DNA from: Malachius bipustulatus
Taxonomy: Eukaryota > Arthropoda > Insecta > Coleoptera > Melyridae
Direction of reading: 5' to 3'
Length of the DNA stretch: 64,000 bases
Assembly (NCBI GenBank): GCA_910589415.1
Contig: OU342634.1
Coordinates: forward strand, 14,381,144-14,445,143
This document shows, piece by piece, positions 10,980 through 22,822 of the stretch. A program made the translations under genes and the position numbers. Each line of letters opens with the position of its first letter. Position 1 is the first letter of the stretch. The notes under the pieces were generated by a model. That model saw only the letters and a program-made list of their open reading frames with translations, was not told the origin of the DNA and made no database searches.

Positions 10980-13900
10980 ATGTCTGCCATGCAAATTTTC
11001 GAAGATCAAGAAAATCATAGCCATAGACTGCCAGGGGGGAAAGGAAACGAAAACGCAATGGCGGTGCAGCAGAAGAGAATAGCTCTGGGTGCTTTGAATA
11101 ACACGCAGAAGAGGATGGGAATGGATGGACAACTTAAAAAACAACAGAAACAGGTAAGTTACGCGTAAGTTGATTAGTTAGGTACTCAATTTAATTCAGC
11201 TTAATTAGATTTGTGTAAGTGGTTAATTTAATAAGGTGATGGATGAGCCTGTTGGAGCAAGTGTACCCAGTAAGTGTACAGTATAATTACATCCTGGTCT
11301 TCACTTGAATTTACAGCTCCAGGGTTATGTTTAAGAACTTTGAGAGGTCCAGCAAAGTATCATAAAATAATTAACAGTGTAGGTAAAGGTTACACTAAGG
11401 CTGACTTTTGTTAGACCATTACACAGTAGCATTGAAGTTCCTCCTTCTAAATAAAGTCTCTGCTGGTGCTACTCTATTGTTAAAAGGTGCTTAAAAAGTA
11501 ATCATAGGTAGGTAGGTAATGATCACTGTTATCACATAAAAACTGACACAGAGAAGGGGTATGCATGTAGGGGAATCCAAAGTATGGTGATTTAACGCGA
11601 CTTATCTCAGTACTAAGTTGCACCCCTGATAAGTTATAGGTTTTGAAAGATGGGGTTTCAAATTTCGGATAAAATCAATATCTCAGTTATACTTGAACTA
11701 AGAAGAACAGCACCAAGAGCAGTCTACTTGACAGCAAGTAGAGTAAAATTGTAGCATTTCAAAGGGTTGATAAGAGATTATCACCATATACAGATAAGTT
11801 GTGTTAACTCACCATATTTTGGATTCCCCTACAAGCCCCTGGCTGTGTCGTTTCTTATGCAAAACACCCTGTATAACCATTTCATTCATCATTCATGTAA
11901 TTAGGTCTCTTTTAATTTCATGTAATGAACTCTTAAATCTTCAACAATAATCAATGTCCAAACATCACCTGGTTGTGATTTTTGCAGGGATTCCCGTTAG
12001 CACCCAAAATTTTCAATCACAAACCGGCTTTTTCATCGGATCTCATCAGATTGGGAAACAAAGAAAACCGCCAGGCCGTCAAAAATGTCGCCGCTAACAA
12101 AAAAGGAGTGGTCATACCTGGCTCCGTGGTTGCTCAGTTTGAGGCTTTCAAAGTTTACGAAGACGGCTCGAGGACCAGAGAGAAATGCGCCCCTAAAGCG
12201 GAAGACAAAGTTTCTGAAAACTCACTCGACGCTGCTCTGACCAATTTACCAGACGATGCCAAAATGAAAGCAGAACTACTGAGCGTAAACGATGAGAACC
12301 GGGAACCGGCTCCGAAAGTAGCAGCCAGCTGGAGGCAGAACCACTTTCCGAGACCGAGGGAAGATCCGTGGTTTGTCGAGGAATACCAGGACGATATTTA
12401 CAGATATCTGAGGAAACGAGAGGTAAATTTAATTGCATTTAATTAATTTTGTGTTGATAATAACTTATTTCAGCTCAACTCGAGAGCAAAAGCATATTAC
12501 ATGAAAAAACAGCCCGATATCAATTATCAGATGCGTTCTATCCTGGTCGATTGGTTAGTAGAGGTTGCCGAAGAGTACTCGCTTCATAATGAAACGCTAC
12601 ATCTTGCCGTGAATCTTGTGGATCGCTTTCTGAGTTATATGTCAGTAGTGAGAGGCAAACTTCAACTAGTCGGCACTGCTGCTATGTTTACTGCATCGTA
12701 AGTATGACACAAAATGAATTATAATTATTATTGAAAAGGTATGATGAAGGTTTCATTTGGTTGCTGTTACACTAAACACTAAAACACTAAACACTAAATT
12801 TATTTGAACTCGTTCATCTTACAAGCTAAGAGTGTGCAACCATTAATACATGGATGTTAAACTTATAATCTAATGTTGACATACATAACATCTTCCTTCT
12901 TCAGAAAGAAATGAATGATTAAATTATCAATCATTACCAGTGTGAATAGTAGTCCTTAGTCCAAGATAGTTTCAGAATTTTCATCTAAATTATTTACAGC
13001 ATGAATACTATAGGAAGGCGAGAGTTTGACGAGAATTGGTTGGTGCGCAGATTGGGCTCCGAATCCATAAATGTTTATTGTCCAATATCAACAATGTTAG
13101 TCGGTGTCCGCGTAAAAAAAACAACCAACCAGATAAGGCTGATAAGAGTAACTCCGCCGTTCATCGAACAGGTAAAAAGTCAGTGGTGGTACTGTTTATC
13201 TCGTGTAGTATTTATTTGAAACAGGTAGACTTTCTGTAATCGTGTCGTGACCTCTACTATTGGCTTTTCGTGTAAAATTGGTAAAAAAGTGAAGATCACT
13301 TGTTTGACTGACCAAGTATATAAGTACATTAAAAAATATATTTATAATGAATAAACGAGAGGTTATATCAGCACGAAGCCGGCGAATTATTTTTATGTGC
13401 GCGGCGCCACTGATGTGATTTCTAGTATGATATGGTCGAACAGCGCTTATCCGTTCTATGGGTGGAACAATTAAAGCCGGCAAGATGCGTAGTTCACGCC
13501 CAAACTCTTGCCTTCCTATAAAAATCATAGTATACATTTTTACTTTCTTCAGATATTTCCATGTTTATTACATAGTTCATCAATAAAATCATAGTTGTTT
13601 TCAGTATTTACATATTTTACCTTGTCCTCTACTTTTTCCTGATTATTTTGGAAAGTTACCTTTGCCTGTTTAATAAATTGTGAATTTCGAATTAAAAAGG
13701 TTCCCAAATTGCCATTCTGAACCTAAATGCATTTGATACCATACTTTAATGCCTGGTCTAAAAGAATTTCTTATTTTTGCATTTCGATTATAATATTTAC
13801 AACTATTTTGCTGTGATAATTTCAATCTGTCATTGTACTGATTATTGTTAATGGTCTTGGATTTTAAATTTTCATTACGAATAGGCAAATTGTCTCTCAG

Positions 13901-16900
13901 GTACCTAGACATCATAGTAGGGGAGCCCAATAGGGGATTTCGGGATTTACTCGAGCGCGTCAGATTAATATAAGGAGGGATACCTTGCACCCTGTTGAGT
14001 ACCCCCACCTTATATAAGACCTCTATGCAGGGCCGCGCGTCAAGGGCAGCTGATCAGAATAGTAAAAAAAAATTGATCATTAGAAATATTCGAGCGTGTC
14101 AGATTAAGGTATGGTGGGTTAATTACATACTGAAATGTGTACATTTTAATAATCTGACGATTTAAGCGTGACGTTAAGGAGTGGGAGGGTTACAAACTTG
14201 CAAAAAAAAAACGTCACTTGGACATGCTCGAGCGCGGTTGATTTTTTTTTTTAATTTGAAGGAAATAATTCTAGGGTATCGGGAAAAATATAATCTGCCG
14301 TTTTCCACAAGCCGAAGAAACGAAAATCGTTAATTACGTTGAGTTCGTGCAGACGGTGCAGACGCGCGGTAAAGTATGTATCCCCCACTCCACGCCTGTC
14401 TTTCCCTTTCGCTCTTTCCCTATCTCTCGCTCTCTCGTACCGTCCAGACGCTACTTTCGCGACGTCATCATAGCTGTCATCAACACTTTGGCTTGTTACA
14501 TTCAATTTTGACTAAAGTTTTTGTGAATTCGCGCGATTAAAAATGAGTGAGAATGTTGTGAAATGTGTATTTTGTGGTGAAAAGACATCCGATAAAACTA
14601 AAAAATTTACATTGGTTACTTTAAAAAAATGCTTGAGGATTTTGGATTATCGTCGGAGCAAAAGAAAAAAAAAAGATTAAAAAAAAATCATCAAAAAATT
14701 TGCATATTATGTAAAGATTCGAATCTCAATATAATTATATTCTAATTGAAAAATAGATTTATTTTTATTTGCATGCTATTTTTCGTACGATGTAAAATCA
14801 TTCATATATTTTTTTTTCAAGTCGTCAGATTAAGAAACCCCCTCTAGATAATCGTCAGATTATTGGTCTCATCAGATCTGGGACATCAAGATGAACCGTC
14901 CCATATCTTAATCTGACGCGCTCGAGAAAATCAAAATGGCGATTTTTTTTTGCAATTTTGAAAAGCTCCCGTAAGCTTGCGTCACCTCCAAATCGCCAGT
15001 CTTTTGAATGTGAGCATCTTTCGGGGTCACTTAACATCCCCTCTAAAAATCTGACGCGCTCGAGTGAATTTTTTTTTCTCATTTTGTACCCCCCCCCGTA
15101 CGGCCACCCTCACTATGCGAACCGGCAGATTATCATACCTCCATTATCAGAGAGACGTGGGGCATACGCCCTATCATTATCTGACGCGCTCGGAGATGTC
15201 TATGTGACTGTTTTTTTTTTTACATCTTTGACCCCCCGTAGACGCTCCCCCCACCGGTGAACGGGTAAACATCATATGACTTTTTTTTCTTTTTATCATG
15301 TAATCTCTCAAATCTAATAGGTCTCCACGACGCTCGAGTAAATCCCCATTTAGGATCGTGGGCTCCCCTACTATCAGAATTTGTGAAGGAGTATAATTAC
15401 TGCCAAGAACAGGAGTATTCCTATAGGCTAGTAGTAATGCTAGGTAGATGTCTTCCTTATTTTCTGTCGTTTTTTTTTTTTTGATAATGTTTCTGCCAGT
15501 CCATTAGATTGCTGATGATATGGTGACGAAGTTGTATGGTTAAAATTCCACTTACAGGCAAATGCTTGAAATTCGTTGCATGTAAACATTTTTGCACTAT
15601 CGGTTTGAACGATTGCTGGAATGCCATGTCTCGAAAATATGGATTTTAGTTTCTCTATTATATTATGAGTAGTTAAATTGTTGTTAAGGGTCAGGTCAGG
15701 TCGATATGGATCATCAATTTTTCCTATACCTTCAAATACATGCTTATACAGGGTGTTGATTTTCAAAACGGGCCATAGGGAATAGAGTATAGCATTGTAA
15801 AATGTAAATGTTGCTTAGTTTAACGCTACATTCTAATAATATGGACAAAAATAATTGTCAAAACGTAGAAACGTCATTATTGTTTAGGCAAGGCATGCTA
15901 TTTTGTGATTAAACATTAACAATTACTTGAATTTTTACTGAAGAATTTTAGAAAAAAACGTGAAATTAAATTAATTTCTGATGTCAAGCGTTATGCGCAA
16001 TAATTTTAGCTTCATTTTGATACCAAAACCATTTCTGTCAGTTTAAACGGCGAGCAGGAATCCTCAAAAACCACTTTCGCAATGCTAATCCCCTATGGCC
16101 CGCTTTGAAAATCAACACCCTGTATATAACTATCTACAATTTTTTGATAATAACTATTAATTTTGACAGTGCTTACTTCATTTACTCCAACATTTTGAAA
16201 TTGAACAATGTTCAGTTGTTTCATTTCATGGTGGGTATCATCCAGCATAACATTATTTACATTTCTATTTCTGCAAGCTTCAGAAAAGTGATTGAATTTT
16301 TTGCAAACTTTGCATTTAAACCCGAAAGCTGGACATTTTCTCGGTTGGTGTTGCCGATTACATTTTTTGCAGTTTCTTCGAAGCTCGAGGGAAGATTCTC
16401 TGTAGCCTCTTGATGAGAATGAATTGTTTCTGTGTTTGTTGAATGTTCTTCTGTCCCTTGACCTTGATGTTTGTCTGCATTGGTAGTTGTTATCCCTGTG
16501 AGTTTGGGCAATTTCTTTTTGTTCATGATTGTACCCTTTGTCGATGGTTACTTCCGCCATTTTCTTTGTAAGATGTTTCGTGTTTTCTGTAACTAAACAG
16601 GCTTGAATTACTTGGTCTAGAGTGTCTTCTTGTCGTTGTAATAATTTTTCTTGCAAGTTGACCTCATTTAAACCAGAAATTAATTTAGTCTTCATTAAAT
16701 CCTTTTCCAAGGTACCAAATTCGCATTGTTTTGCTTGATTACGCAGCTCTGTTAGATACTCTTCAATTGTAAACGAATTTTGATTCAACTTGAAAAACTT
16801 GTGTCTTTCATAGGTGAGGTTGTTCTTTGGAACAAAGGGATTTTCAAATTTTTCCATTATTGCTTCTAGAATTTTGTCTTCATTTTCGTCTATTTTAAAG

Positions 16901-18133
16901 GAATTGTAGATTTCCATCGCCTTTTCTCCAAGAAAATAATATAACATCTGAGCAATTTGTCTTTTTTGCGATTTCTTGTTCGTTTCGGACGCCACGAGAT
17001 AATTTTGGAATTTTTGTTTCCATCTTCTCCAATTTTCTGAGAGATTGGAGATTGGATCCCGACATTTCCATTTCTCCTAGGCCTTTATTTTGTTCCAATT
17101 TTAAATTCACTTTTCTATGGATTAAAACTCAATTTTCTAAAATGTTTCTTTTTCTTTGTTCTGAAAACACTGTCGCAGCGCCATGTTATGTTATTGAAAC
17201 CACGGTCTGAAGAACACTAAATTTATTTGAACTCAATCTTACAAGCTTAGAGTATGCAACCATTAATACATGGATGTTAAACTTATAATCTAATGCTGAC
17301 ATACATAACAGTCGCATTCAGAATTTCCACTATATTATTAGGACTCACCAGTAAAAAGAAGAAACAGCATTGTTTTCAGCGGTTACCTGTGATGTCTACC
17401 GTAGCTGTAGACGCAACATTAGGAGCAAATCTCCATGGACCAAGGCACAACAGCCCGGAATAAATTATGGTTTCAATATTAACCTACCATTTCCTTATCT
17501 AAGAAATAAGAATACTGAATCGCTACTATGTAATGTGTTCACTGATTTTTACTGTTTTTTTTTTACAGTAAATACGAAGAGATTCATCCTCCGGAAGTCG
17601 GCGAATTTGTTTACATAACAGACGACACTTACAAAACACAGCAAGTGGTGCGTATGGAGCAACTAATTCTGAATGTGGTCGACTTTGATCTATCAGTCCC
17701 GACACCCATCGTCTTTATAACTTACCTCACACAAATGGTTGGGGTTTCTACTAAAGTTAGACATCTAGCTCTGGTAAGTTTAAGGATTAATTGATTGAAA
17801 AGCACCGTTAATGAGCAATTTTTTTATTAGTACCTGACCGAATTGGCAATGTTGGAAGGTGATCCGTATCTGGAGTTTCTCTCATCTGAATTAGCCGCTT
17901 CCGCCATCGCTCTGGCTCGCCACACTTTGGACGAGGAGGTCTGGCCTCAAACGTTCGTAAAGAAACTGGGCATCGAACTCGTTCACATGAAAACGTGCAT
18001 CGAGTTCCTGTCGACTGTTCACGCCAAAGCGCCGACCAATCCGCACCAGTCTATACAGGACAAGTTCAAGTCTGTTTCGTACAACCAGGTTTCCACTATT
18101 GCACCGAACATGAAAGTTATCGAATTCCAGTAA
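10980..18133 (+). CDS. CycA: Cyclin A (five coding exons, 446 aa)
   Basis: Coding exons: 10980-11153, 11988-12422, 12474-12697, 17569-17773 and 17831-18133. All junctions are GT-AG and the phases agree, giving 446 codons plus stop, a normal cyclin A length. Cyclin A activates CDK1/CDK2 in S phase and mitosis. The N-terminus has a destruction box (RIALGALNN, residues 33-41) and a KEN box (residues 83-85) for APC/C degradation. The first cyclin fold carries the family signature [12 protein letters not shown] at residues 223-234, and exons 4-5 encode the rest of the cyclin box and the C-terminal cyclin fold. I chose the ATG at 10980 because no ATG lies upstream in the same open frame and the destruction box falls at the expected distance. 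Intron 3 is 4.87 kb because of a gypsy insertion; the exons are intact. Family assignment is secure; A over B type rests on the overall sequence. Confidence 0.95.
11524..11871. mobile_element. MITE in CycA intron 1
   Basis: The right end reads ...CACCCTG followed by TA. The left end (from 11524) is an imperfect reverse complement for about 65 bp. The best-conserved block is GGGGAATCCAAA with TATGGTGA, seen at 11570 and in reverse near 11810-11829. It is non-coding, lies wholly within intron 1 and belongs to the CAGGGTG-ended class. Confidence 0.7.
12765..12890 (-). repeat. 3' LTR of the gypsy element
   Basis: It aligns with 17184-17310 over nearly its whole length, with a few substitutions and a short extra ACACTAA repeat, showing that the element is not brand new. 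Confidence 0.85.
13560..13914 (-). pseudogene. Gypsy pol C-terminal tail
   Basis: Minus-strand frame containing [10 protein letters not shown] and, later, a segment like the post-integrase tail of gypsy pol (basic, with [12 protein letters not shown]). It is continuous with the sequence at 15377 and beyond once the element at 13915-15373 is removed. It is interrupted and non-functional. Confidence 0.75.
13915..15373. mobile_element. Unclassified TIR element with TCA target duplication, inserted in gypsy pol
   Basis: The ends are TAGTAGGGGAGCCCA... and its complement, with a second block GGATTTACTCGAG conserved in both termini. Both sides carry TCA (13912-13914 and 15374-15376). Removing the element and one TCA restores a continuous gypsy pol frame, which fixes the boundaries. 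The interior has a motif like CGAGCGCGTCAGATTA in direct orientation at the left (13951, 14090, partial at 14228) and inverted at the right (about 14915, 15048, 15180, 15333). It holds a short zinc-finger-like frame. I cannot place it in a superfamily; a 3 bp duplication fits CACTA, PIF/Harbinger or Zator-type elements. Confidence 0.8.
14543..14680 (+). pseudogene. Truncated zinc-finger-like ORF inside the TCA-flanked element
   Basis: The 45-codon frame starts [15 protein letters not shown], continues with a basic segment containing KKC, and ends after a lysine/arginine run created by an A-tract. A further C-x2-C (CILC) lies just downstream in another frame, suggesting that a longer Cys-rich protein was broken by an indel. 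A CT-rich promoter-like stretch precedes it. It could be the remains of a transposase N-terminal DNA-binding domain; this is inference from position and composition. Confidence 0.4.
15500..15748 (-). pseudogene. Gypsy pol fragment: reverse-transcriptase N-terminus joined to integrase core
   Basis: On the minus strand the frame opens with a segment resembling the start of gypsy reverse transcriptase ([11 protein letters not shown]). It switches within about 15 residues to the integrase core ([12 protein letters not shown], later [17 protein letters not shown]). The intervening reverse-transcriptase core and RNase H are absent, so a large internal deletion joined the two. The integrase frame ends in a lysine run from a poly(T) tract at 15473. 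The catalytic region is incomplete. Confidence 0.8.
15749..16122. mobile_element. MITE with about 32 bp TIRs, inserted in gypsy gag-pol
   Basis: The ends CAGGGTGTTGATTTTCAAA and CGGGCCATAGGG recur as reverse complement at the right with one mismatch. TA flanks both sides. It is non-coding and separates the gypsy gag from the pol fragment, so it arrived after the gypsy element. Confidence 0.9.
16125..17080 (-). pseudogene. Gypsy gag with zinc knuckles, frameshifted near its start
   Basis: A 300-codon open frame on the minus strand (from 16995) encodes a basic Gag-type protein. It includes a capsid-like helical region and a cysteine-rich segment with C-x2-C and C-x4-C spacing ([13 protein letters not shown], then [14 protein letters not shown]), as in gypsy nucleocapsids. 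Homologous-looking sequence continues upstream in another frame to about 17080, so a single indel separates the N-terminus. At the 3' side the frame runs into the MITE inserted at 16122. Confidence 0.85.
17184..17310 (-). repeat. 5' LTR of the gypsy element
   Basis: It matches the LTR at 12765-12890 and is followed on the minus strand by the primer-binding site. LTRs this short are unusual for gypsy elements. Confidence 0.85.
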
Positions 18134-19877
18134 AATATAAATATTTGTTAATCATTCCAAAGCTAAGCTCAACATTTTTTTCTAGTGTAAGTCGTTTGTG
18201 TGTAATTTTTTATTGGTTTTGTTTTAATCAAATGAAATATGCCAAATTTTGCCCTGGTACAAACTATAGATTAATGCAACTTGGCGCCATAAAAGTGCCA
18301 TTGATAGGTCGATTTAAATCTTACTGTTTACAGAGTGCCATATTTTACAGTTCAACAAATAATTAACTAAAATAACAATTCGATTGCCATATTGTTAAGT
18401 TAATTTTAATTCAATTTTTATACAGAGTGCCGCAGGAAAGTGAACATGAATCGAAGATTCAGTAAAAGTTCCCCAAAATATTCTTTCATCCCTTAAGGGC
18501 ACCCTGTATTACTTATCTATCAATAAACCTTCTGTACTCTGTATTTTATCATTCTCTAAGATAAGACTTAATTATTATAATATTATAATTTCTATACTGT
18601 CTTCTTGAAATACGAATGCCCGATCCTAAGTATTAATTTTAATATGGCTGGTATGGCTTAATTATTCAAAGAACGTTTATCTTCAAATTCTTGAGAGATC
18701 TGACAATAATATTAGAACTGTCTCTCTAGGAATTCAAGCAATTTTAAACGCAAGGTCTGAAGTAATATATTTATATAATTTTATTGAAAAGAAAAGGATT
18801 TTTATGTTTGAGGTGGATGTCATGAATGCGTGAATGTAGGTACTGTTCAAAATTGTTAATCTCTGACGCCTAATTGTTAAAAAAATTGACAATTATGAAG
18901 TTGAATAATGTTGAATAACACTGAATCATCACTCTTGATGTAATTAAGAAAATATGAATGAATTTTATTGTGTGTTTGTATGTAGTTAGAAAATTGATGA
19001 GTTTCTTTGGTACCTTACCTAGTTTTAGGATACCTAGACACTCTTTTATAAATGCCCGTTATTAACCTTGTGATGAAACTGTATCAGTTTTTTTCTAAAT
19101 TCGCCTTCAGTTTGGTTCACTTGGATAAGTCCGATTACTTTAATAAGCATTTATAAAAGAGGCGAATAAAAACGTATTTTATTTTTACGCCTATACTATT
19201 TTTTGTAAATATTCCGGATTCCACGGATCGATGTCGATACTCTGGAGCGAATTTGTCGTGGCTCTATTTTATTTAATCACATGTTTTGATTTTTTAGATC
19301 TGCCAACATTGTTATCTGTGGAATCGTTTATTTTATCTAAATATTTACTAACCTGTTTGTTACTTCTCTTACGTATATAATCATATTTTTTTACCCTCGT
19401 GGTAGGTTTTTTTGAAATAAAATGACCACCATTCTTATATATATTTATTGTTTTATTTCTCATCTATTGGATTTTATCTTATATATAACCCAACCTTATT
19501 GAAAAGAATTGGTAGAATACTATAGATATAGATTAATCCAATTAAAATGATAAATTTGGCAATCATTTAATATAAAATTTTTACATTTTAAGTTTTTTTT
19601 TTAACATTCAAAGTTCTAGTAGTAGATTTTACTATGAAACATATGTCTCGGATGTCAACATTATTGCGTCTGCAGCTACAATATACATTTACTAAATGTA
19701 TTTTGTATATTAGGATTAGGGTGTTGAAAAACTCCTTAAAAAAATCCATAACGATTTTAATTTGTTTCAGAGTTATCGCAATAACTTTTTTTAAAGTATG
19801 GCAACATTGCATTGAATTTTCAGGCAAGAGAAAACAGTCTGCAACCTTTTTTTGATATTGCTATTAAATGGTTGCAG
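18134..19877. other. CycA 3' region and intergenic sequence
   Basis: A likely polyadenylation signal AATAAA lies at about 18522. Near 18330 and 18420 there are ACAGAGTGCC motifs, and a GGGCACCCTGTA near 18500 looks like a short decayed inverted-repeat element. The remainder to 19877 shows no gene. Confidence 0.4.
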
Positions 19878-22822
19878 GGGATGGTGGATAATACCTACGT
19901 CACTCCGAATTTTGGGAAAATTTTTACATAAAACATTAAGTTATGACCAGTATAGACGATATCTTGAAAAAAAAATTGCGAAATATTCATAAAATATTGA
20001 GAAAAATTAGTTAAAAGTATCATAAAATTGACCAAAAATGACAGTTCAATTTCCATTAAATTCTCTAAATTGACAGATCAATAAACATATATTTGTGCAA
20101 CGTTGCCAGATTTATTTTTCTTACTTACATTTTGTGATATAACAATATTTTTGGTGTAATTTTTGTTATGGTTTGTCAATGTGTGAATAAAATAAATTCT
20201 ATAAGTACGCAAGAAGTTCAAGGCAAGGATTACTTTAGTTTCTAGGGGTCGCCAAAGAGCGATTTTATTTAATACTCTTTGATTTCTCAGTCCATGTTTT
20301 TTCCATTTTCTTGAAAGTTCAGGTAAAAAAAAAAACCTAACAATGACCAATAACTTGATGTTGCAGATTGAGCTGCTTTTAAATTAGTTAAATCGTGTAG
20401 ACACTGTCTATGTGTATGTAGACACAGTTTAGGATGAAGAAGAACTGAAATGTCGAATTTTCTGTTAAATATTGATCCGGGAGATGCACTTCTTAGGTGG
20501 TCTTTGTGGAATAGGGAACAAGTAAAAATGTAACCCCTGCTTGCCTGCGTCAGGTGTGCAAAGCAAGATTCGCTTTTCGTTCGTTGACCAGGACAGAAGT
20601 CCTGCTGTCTCTAATATTCGTATTATTTCGTATCGTTCGTTCGTCAGACTAAATAAATACCTACATACCTACTCCGACTTAATTCAAATTATTCATCTTA
20701 CTAAATCGTTTAATCATATTATAATCGTCTACATAATTAGAAATTACCTTTAAATTGATTGGTTGTTCTACAGCATTGTGTAAAATTACTAGTTTTGCAT
20801 TAAAAGATTAATTTAATGTGTGTCTATTAATTTATACAGTTCATTATTCGTTCTTTGTGTACCTAAACCGTACACTTGACTTAGGTCACTTTCTGCTCAT
20901 CCTCATTATTCGATAAAATCGATACCTACGTACATATATATCACTCAATTGGTGAGAAACATTATTTTGTGAAATTTGCTTTGAAATTATATTCCAAAAT
21001 ATAATGTCAACTTACAAACTGGGGCATGCGAAAAAGGTAAGGAAAAATTTCGAGAGGCCAATAATTAGGTACATTATGGGCCGATTTGCGTTTTTTTGCG
21101 TATTCGCAATTTTCTGGCACCGGGACTTGGGGATCATTTTCCCGAGGTAGTGAGAGAGTTGCTTTGTCGGAATTATACATTTTTGTCACTTGAATTTCGA
21201 AAATGGCAGTGCGACGACTCTTTCAAAATTGCCGATTTTTGCTCGCAATTTTCCAATTTTGACGCTTAAAAAGTTGCAGTTTCGATTTTTTCTTCGCGTT
21301 TGAAAAAAAAAACTATTCATACACAACGATTTAGTAAGTGAATGAAGATTTTCCAATTCCAAGAGATTGCATAAGAAAATAAAAATGGCTGCAAGCGGCC
21401 ATTGGTGGGTCGCTAAGGCTGCCAAAGTCAGGAACGTATTTAAGGGAGATTTGTACCTGGCCCGACCAAAAGACCCGAACTTTTCGTATCAAAGTTGTTT
21501 TTCAATAGACAGTTGGTGTGTGGATTACAGGATTGCATAACGAAATAAAAATGGCCGCAAGCGTCTTGACTTGTTCGTTAATGCGACCCGAATATCTTTT
21601 ATAGTCGACTGTAGGCAACTGCTGAAAATTTTTATTTCCGTAGGCAAACAAAACAATTTGATCCATGACTTGAGAAAATCTAATGAAAAAAGTTTTGGAA
21701 AAAAAATAGATTTTTTTAAACCATTTTTTTAAACAATTTTTTTAAATATTTTTTCTACAAAAAAAAAAATAAAAAAGCTCCCCCATCCCAAAAAACAAAA
21801 AAGTTTACCTATTTTTTGCAATACAGTCTTTTGCTTTTGGTTTTCCTCTTTTGTCAATTGCTTTTCCTAATTTGTCAAATGCTTTTCCCATTTATCAAAT
21901 GTCAGTGCGTGATTTTTCAATTGAGATTCCTCTTTTGTCAAATGAGTGTCCTTTTATAACAAATGCTTTTCCAATATTTATGATACTGTCATTGCACGTA
22001 AATGGGAAAAACAATTGACATAAAGTGAAACTGATTTGACATAAAAGGAAATTGATTGATAAATCAATGACTACAATCGTTGATAGATAGAAAAATAAGA
22101 AAATCATTTGACAAATGAGGAAAAGCAATTGACAAAAGAGGAAAACCAAAAGCAAAAGACTGTACTTAAATAGAGTTTTGTTTTTTCATCATAATTTAAT
22201 AACAAAATAGAAAATAGATGAATAAGTAATTCCCGCACTAGTTACCTACATTTAAAATAGTAGACAGATACGTCAATAAACTTTCGAAAGATATAGTTTT
22301 GGTTATCTTTTAAAATATGGTAAAATTAAATAAAAATAACATGGCAACAGCGCACAAACATCTTTCAGCTAGTCTTTGACAGTTGACATGCTGTACAGAA
22401 GAATGAATGAATGAATTTATTATTAATTTTCATTTTCATTTTTAGTTTAAAGTGAGGTTACAAAATGTGAAGTAACATCTAATAGAAGACAATCCAAAAA
22501 ACAGCGCAAATTTTAAAAAAACCTTGTTTTTAGTAATTTGACTTAATTAAAACATAAAACGGCTAAATATTCTTTCGTAAAACCTTTATTAATCTTACTA
22601 GATAAGTGAAAGCACTCCTAGTACGCACAAAACTGGAAATAATGGAGCGAGAAAACTACTGATGAAATGAAAAAAAACGAGTTAAAAATTCTTTTTTTTC
22701 AAAATTGTACGAAGGACCCGCAAATTTTTTTGCTTAAATCGACTCGTTTTAAGGTAAGCTTTCTTATCCTATAATAGAAATTTTCATAAAATTCGGAGTG
22801 ACGTATTATCCACCAGAACCTA
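19878..22822. mobile_element. Probable 2.9 kb TIR element with long target duplication
   Basis: Both ends carry GTGGATAATAC..GTCACTCCGAATTTT (left, from about 19890) and its complement (right, about 22788-22815), one with a small insertion. The same ten bases ATGGTTGCAG lie just outside each end (19868-19877 and 22823-22832), consistent with an 8-10 bp target duplication. No transposase frame is recognised. A foldback MITE is nested at 21824-22162. The superfamily is undetermined; 8 bp duplications suggest hAT- or P-like. Confidence 0.6.
21824..22162. mobile_element. Foldback MITE, family C, copy 1
   Basis: The ends are CAGTCTTTTGCTTTTGGTTT and its complement, flanked by TA. Almost the whole element is an interrupted palindrome of (CTTTTC)/(TTTGTCAA) motifs. 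It shares family with 28492-28751. Confidence 0.85.

Larger units (their letters stand above)
12765..17310 (-). mobile_element. Ty3/gypsy LTR retrotransposon in CycA intron 3, internally deleted
   Basis: Two matching LTRs of about 126 bp (12765-12890 and 17184-17310) start TGTTATGTATGTC on the minus strand and end in ACA. They are flanked by GTTGC and GTCGC, a 5 bp target duplication with one mismatch. A primer-binding site TGGCGCTGCGACAGTG directly follows the 5' LTR (17168-17183, minus strand). Gag, a short reverse-transcriptase N-terminal piece, an integrase core and a pol tail are present in order, but the body of reverse transcriptase and RNase H is missing. The element also carries two DNA-element insertions (13915-15373 and 15749-16122). 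It cannot be autonomous. Confidence 0.9.

Noticed and set aside
12193..12438. 81-codon minus-strand frame
   Set aside because: Shadow of CycA exon 2 on the other strand.
16093..16124. C-terminal end of the gag frame
   Set aside because: The last residues derive from the MITE terminal repeat, not from gag.
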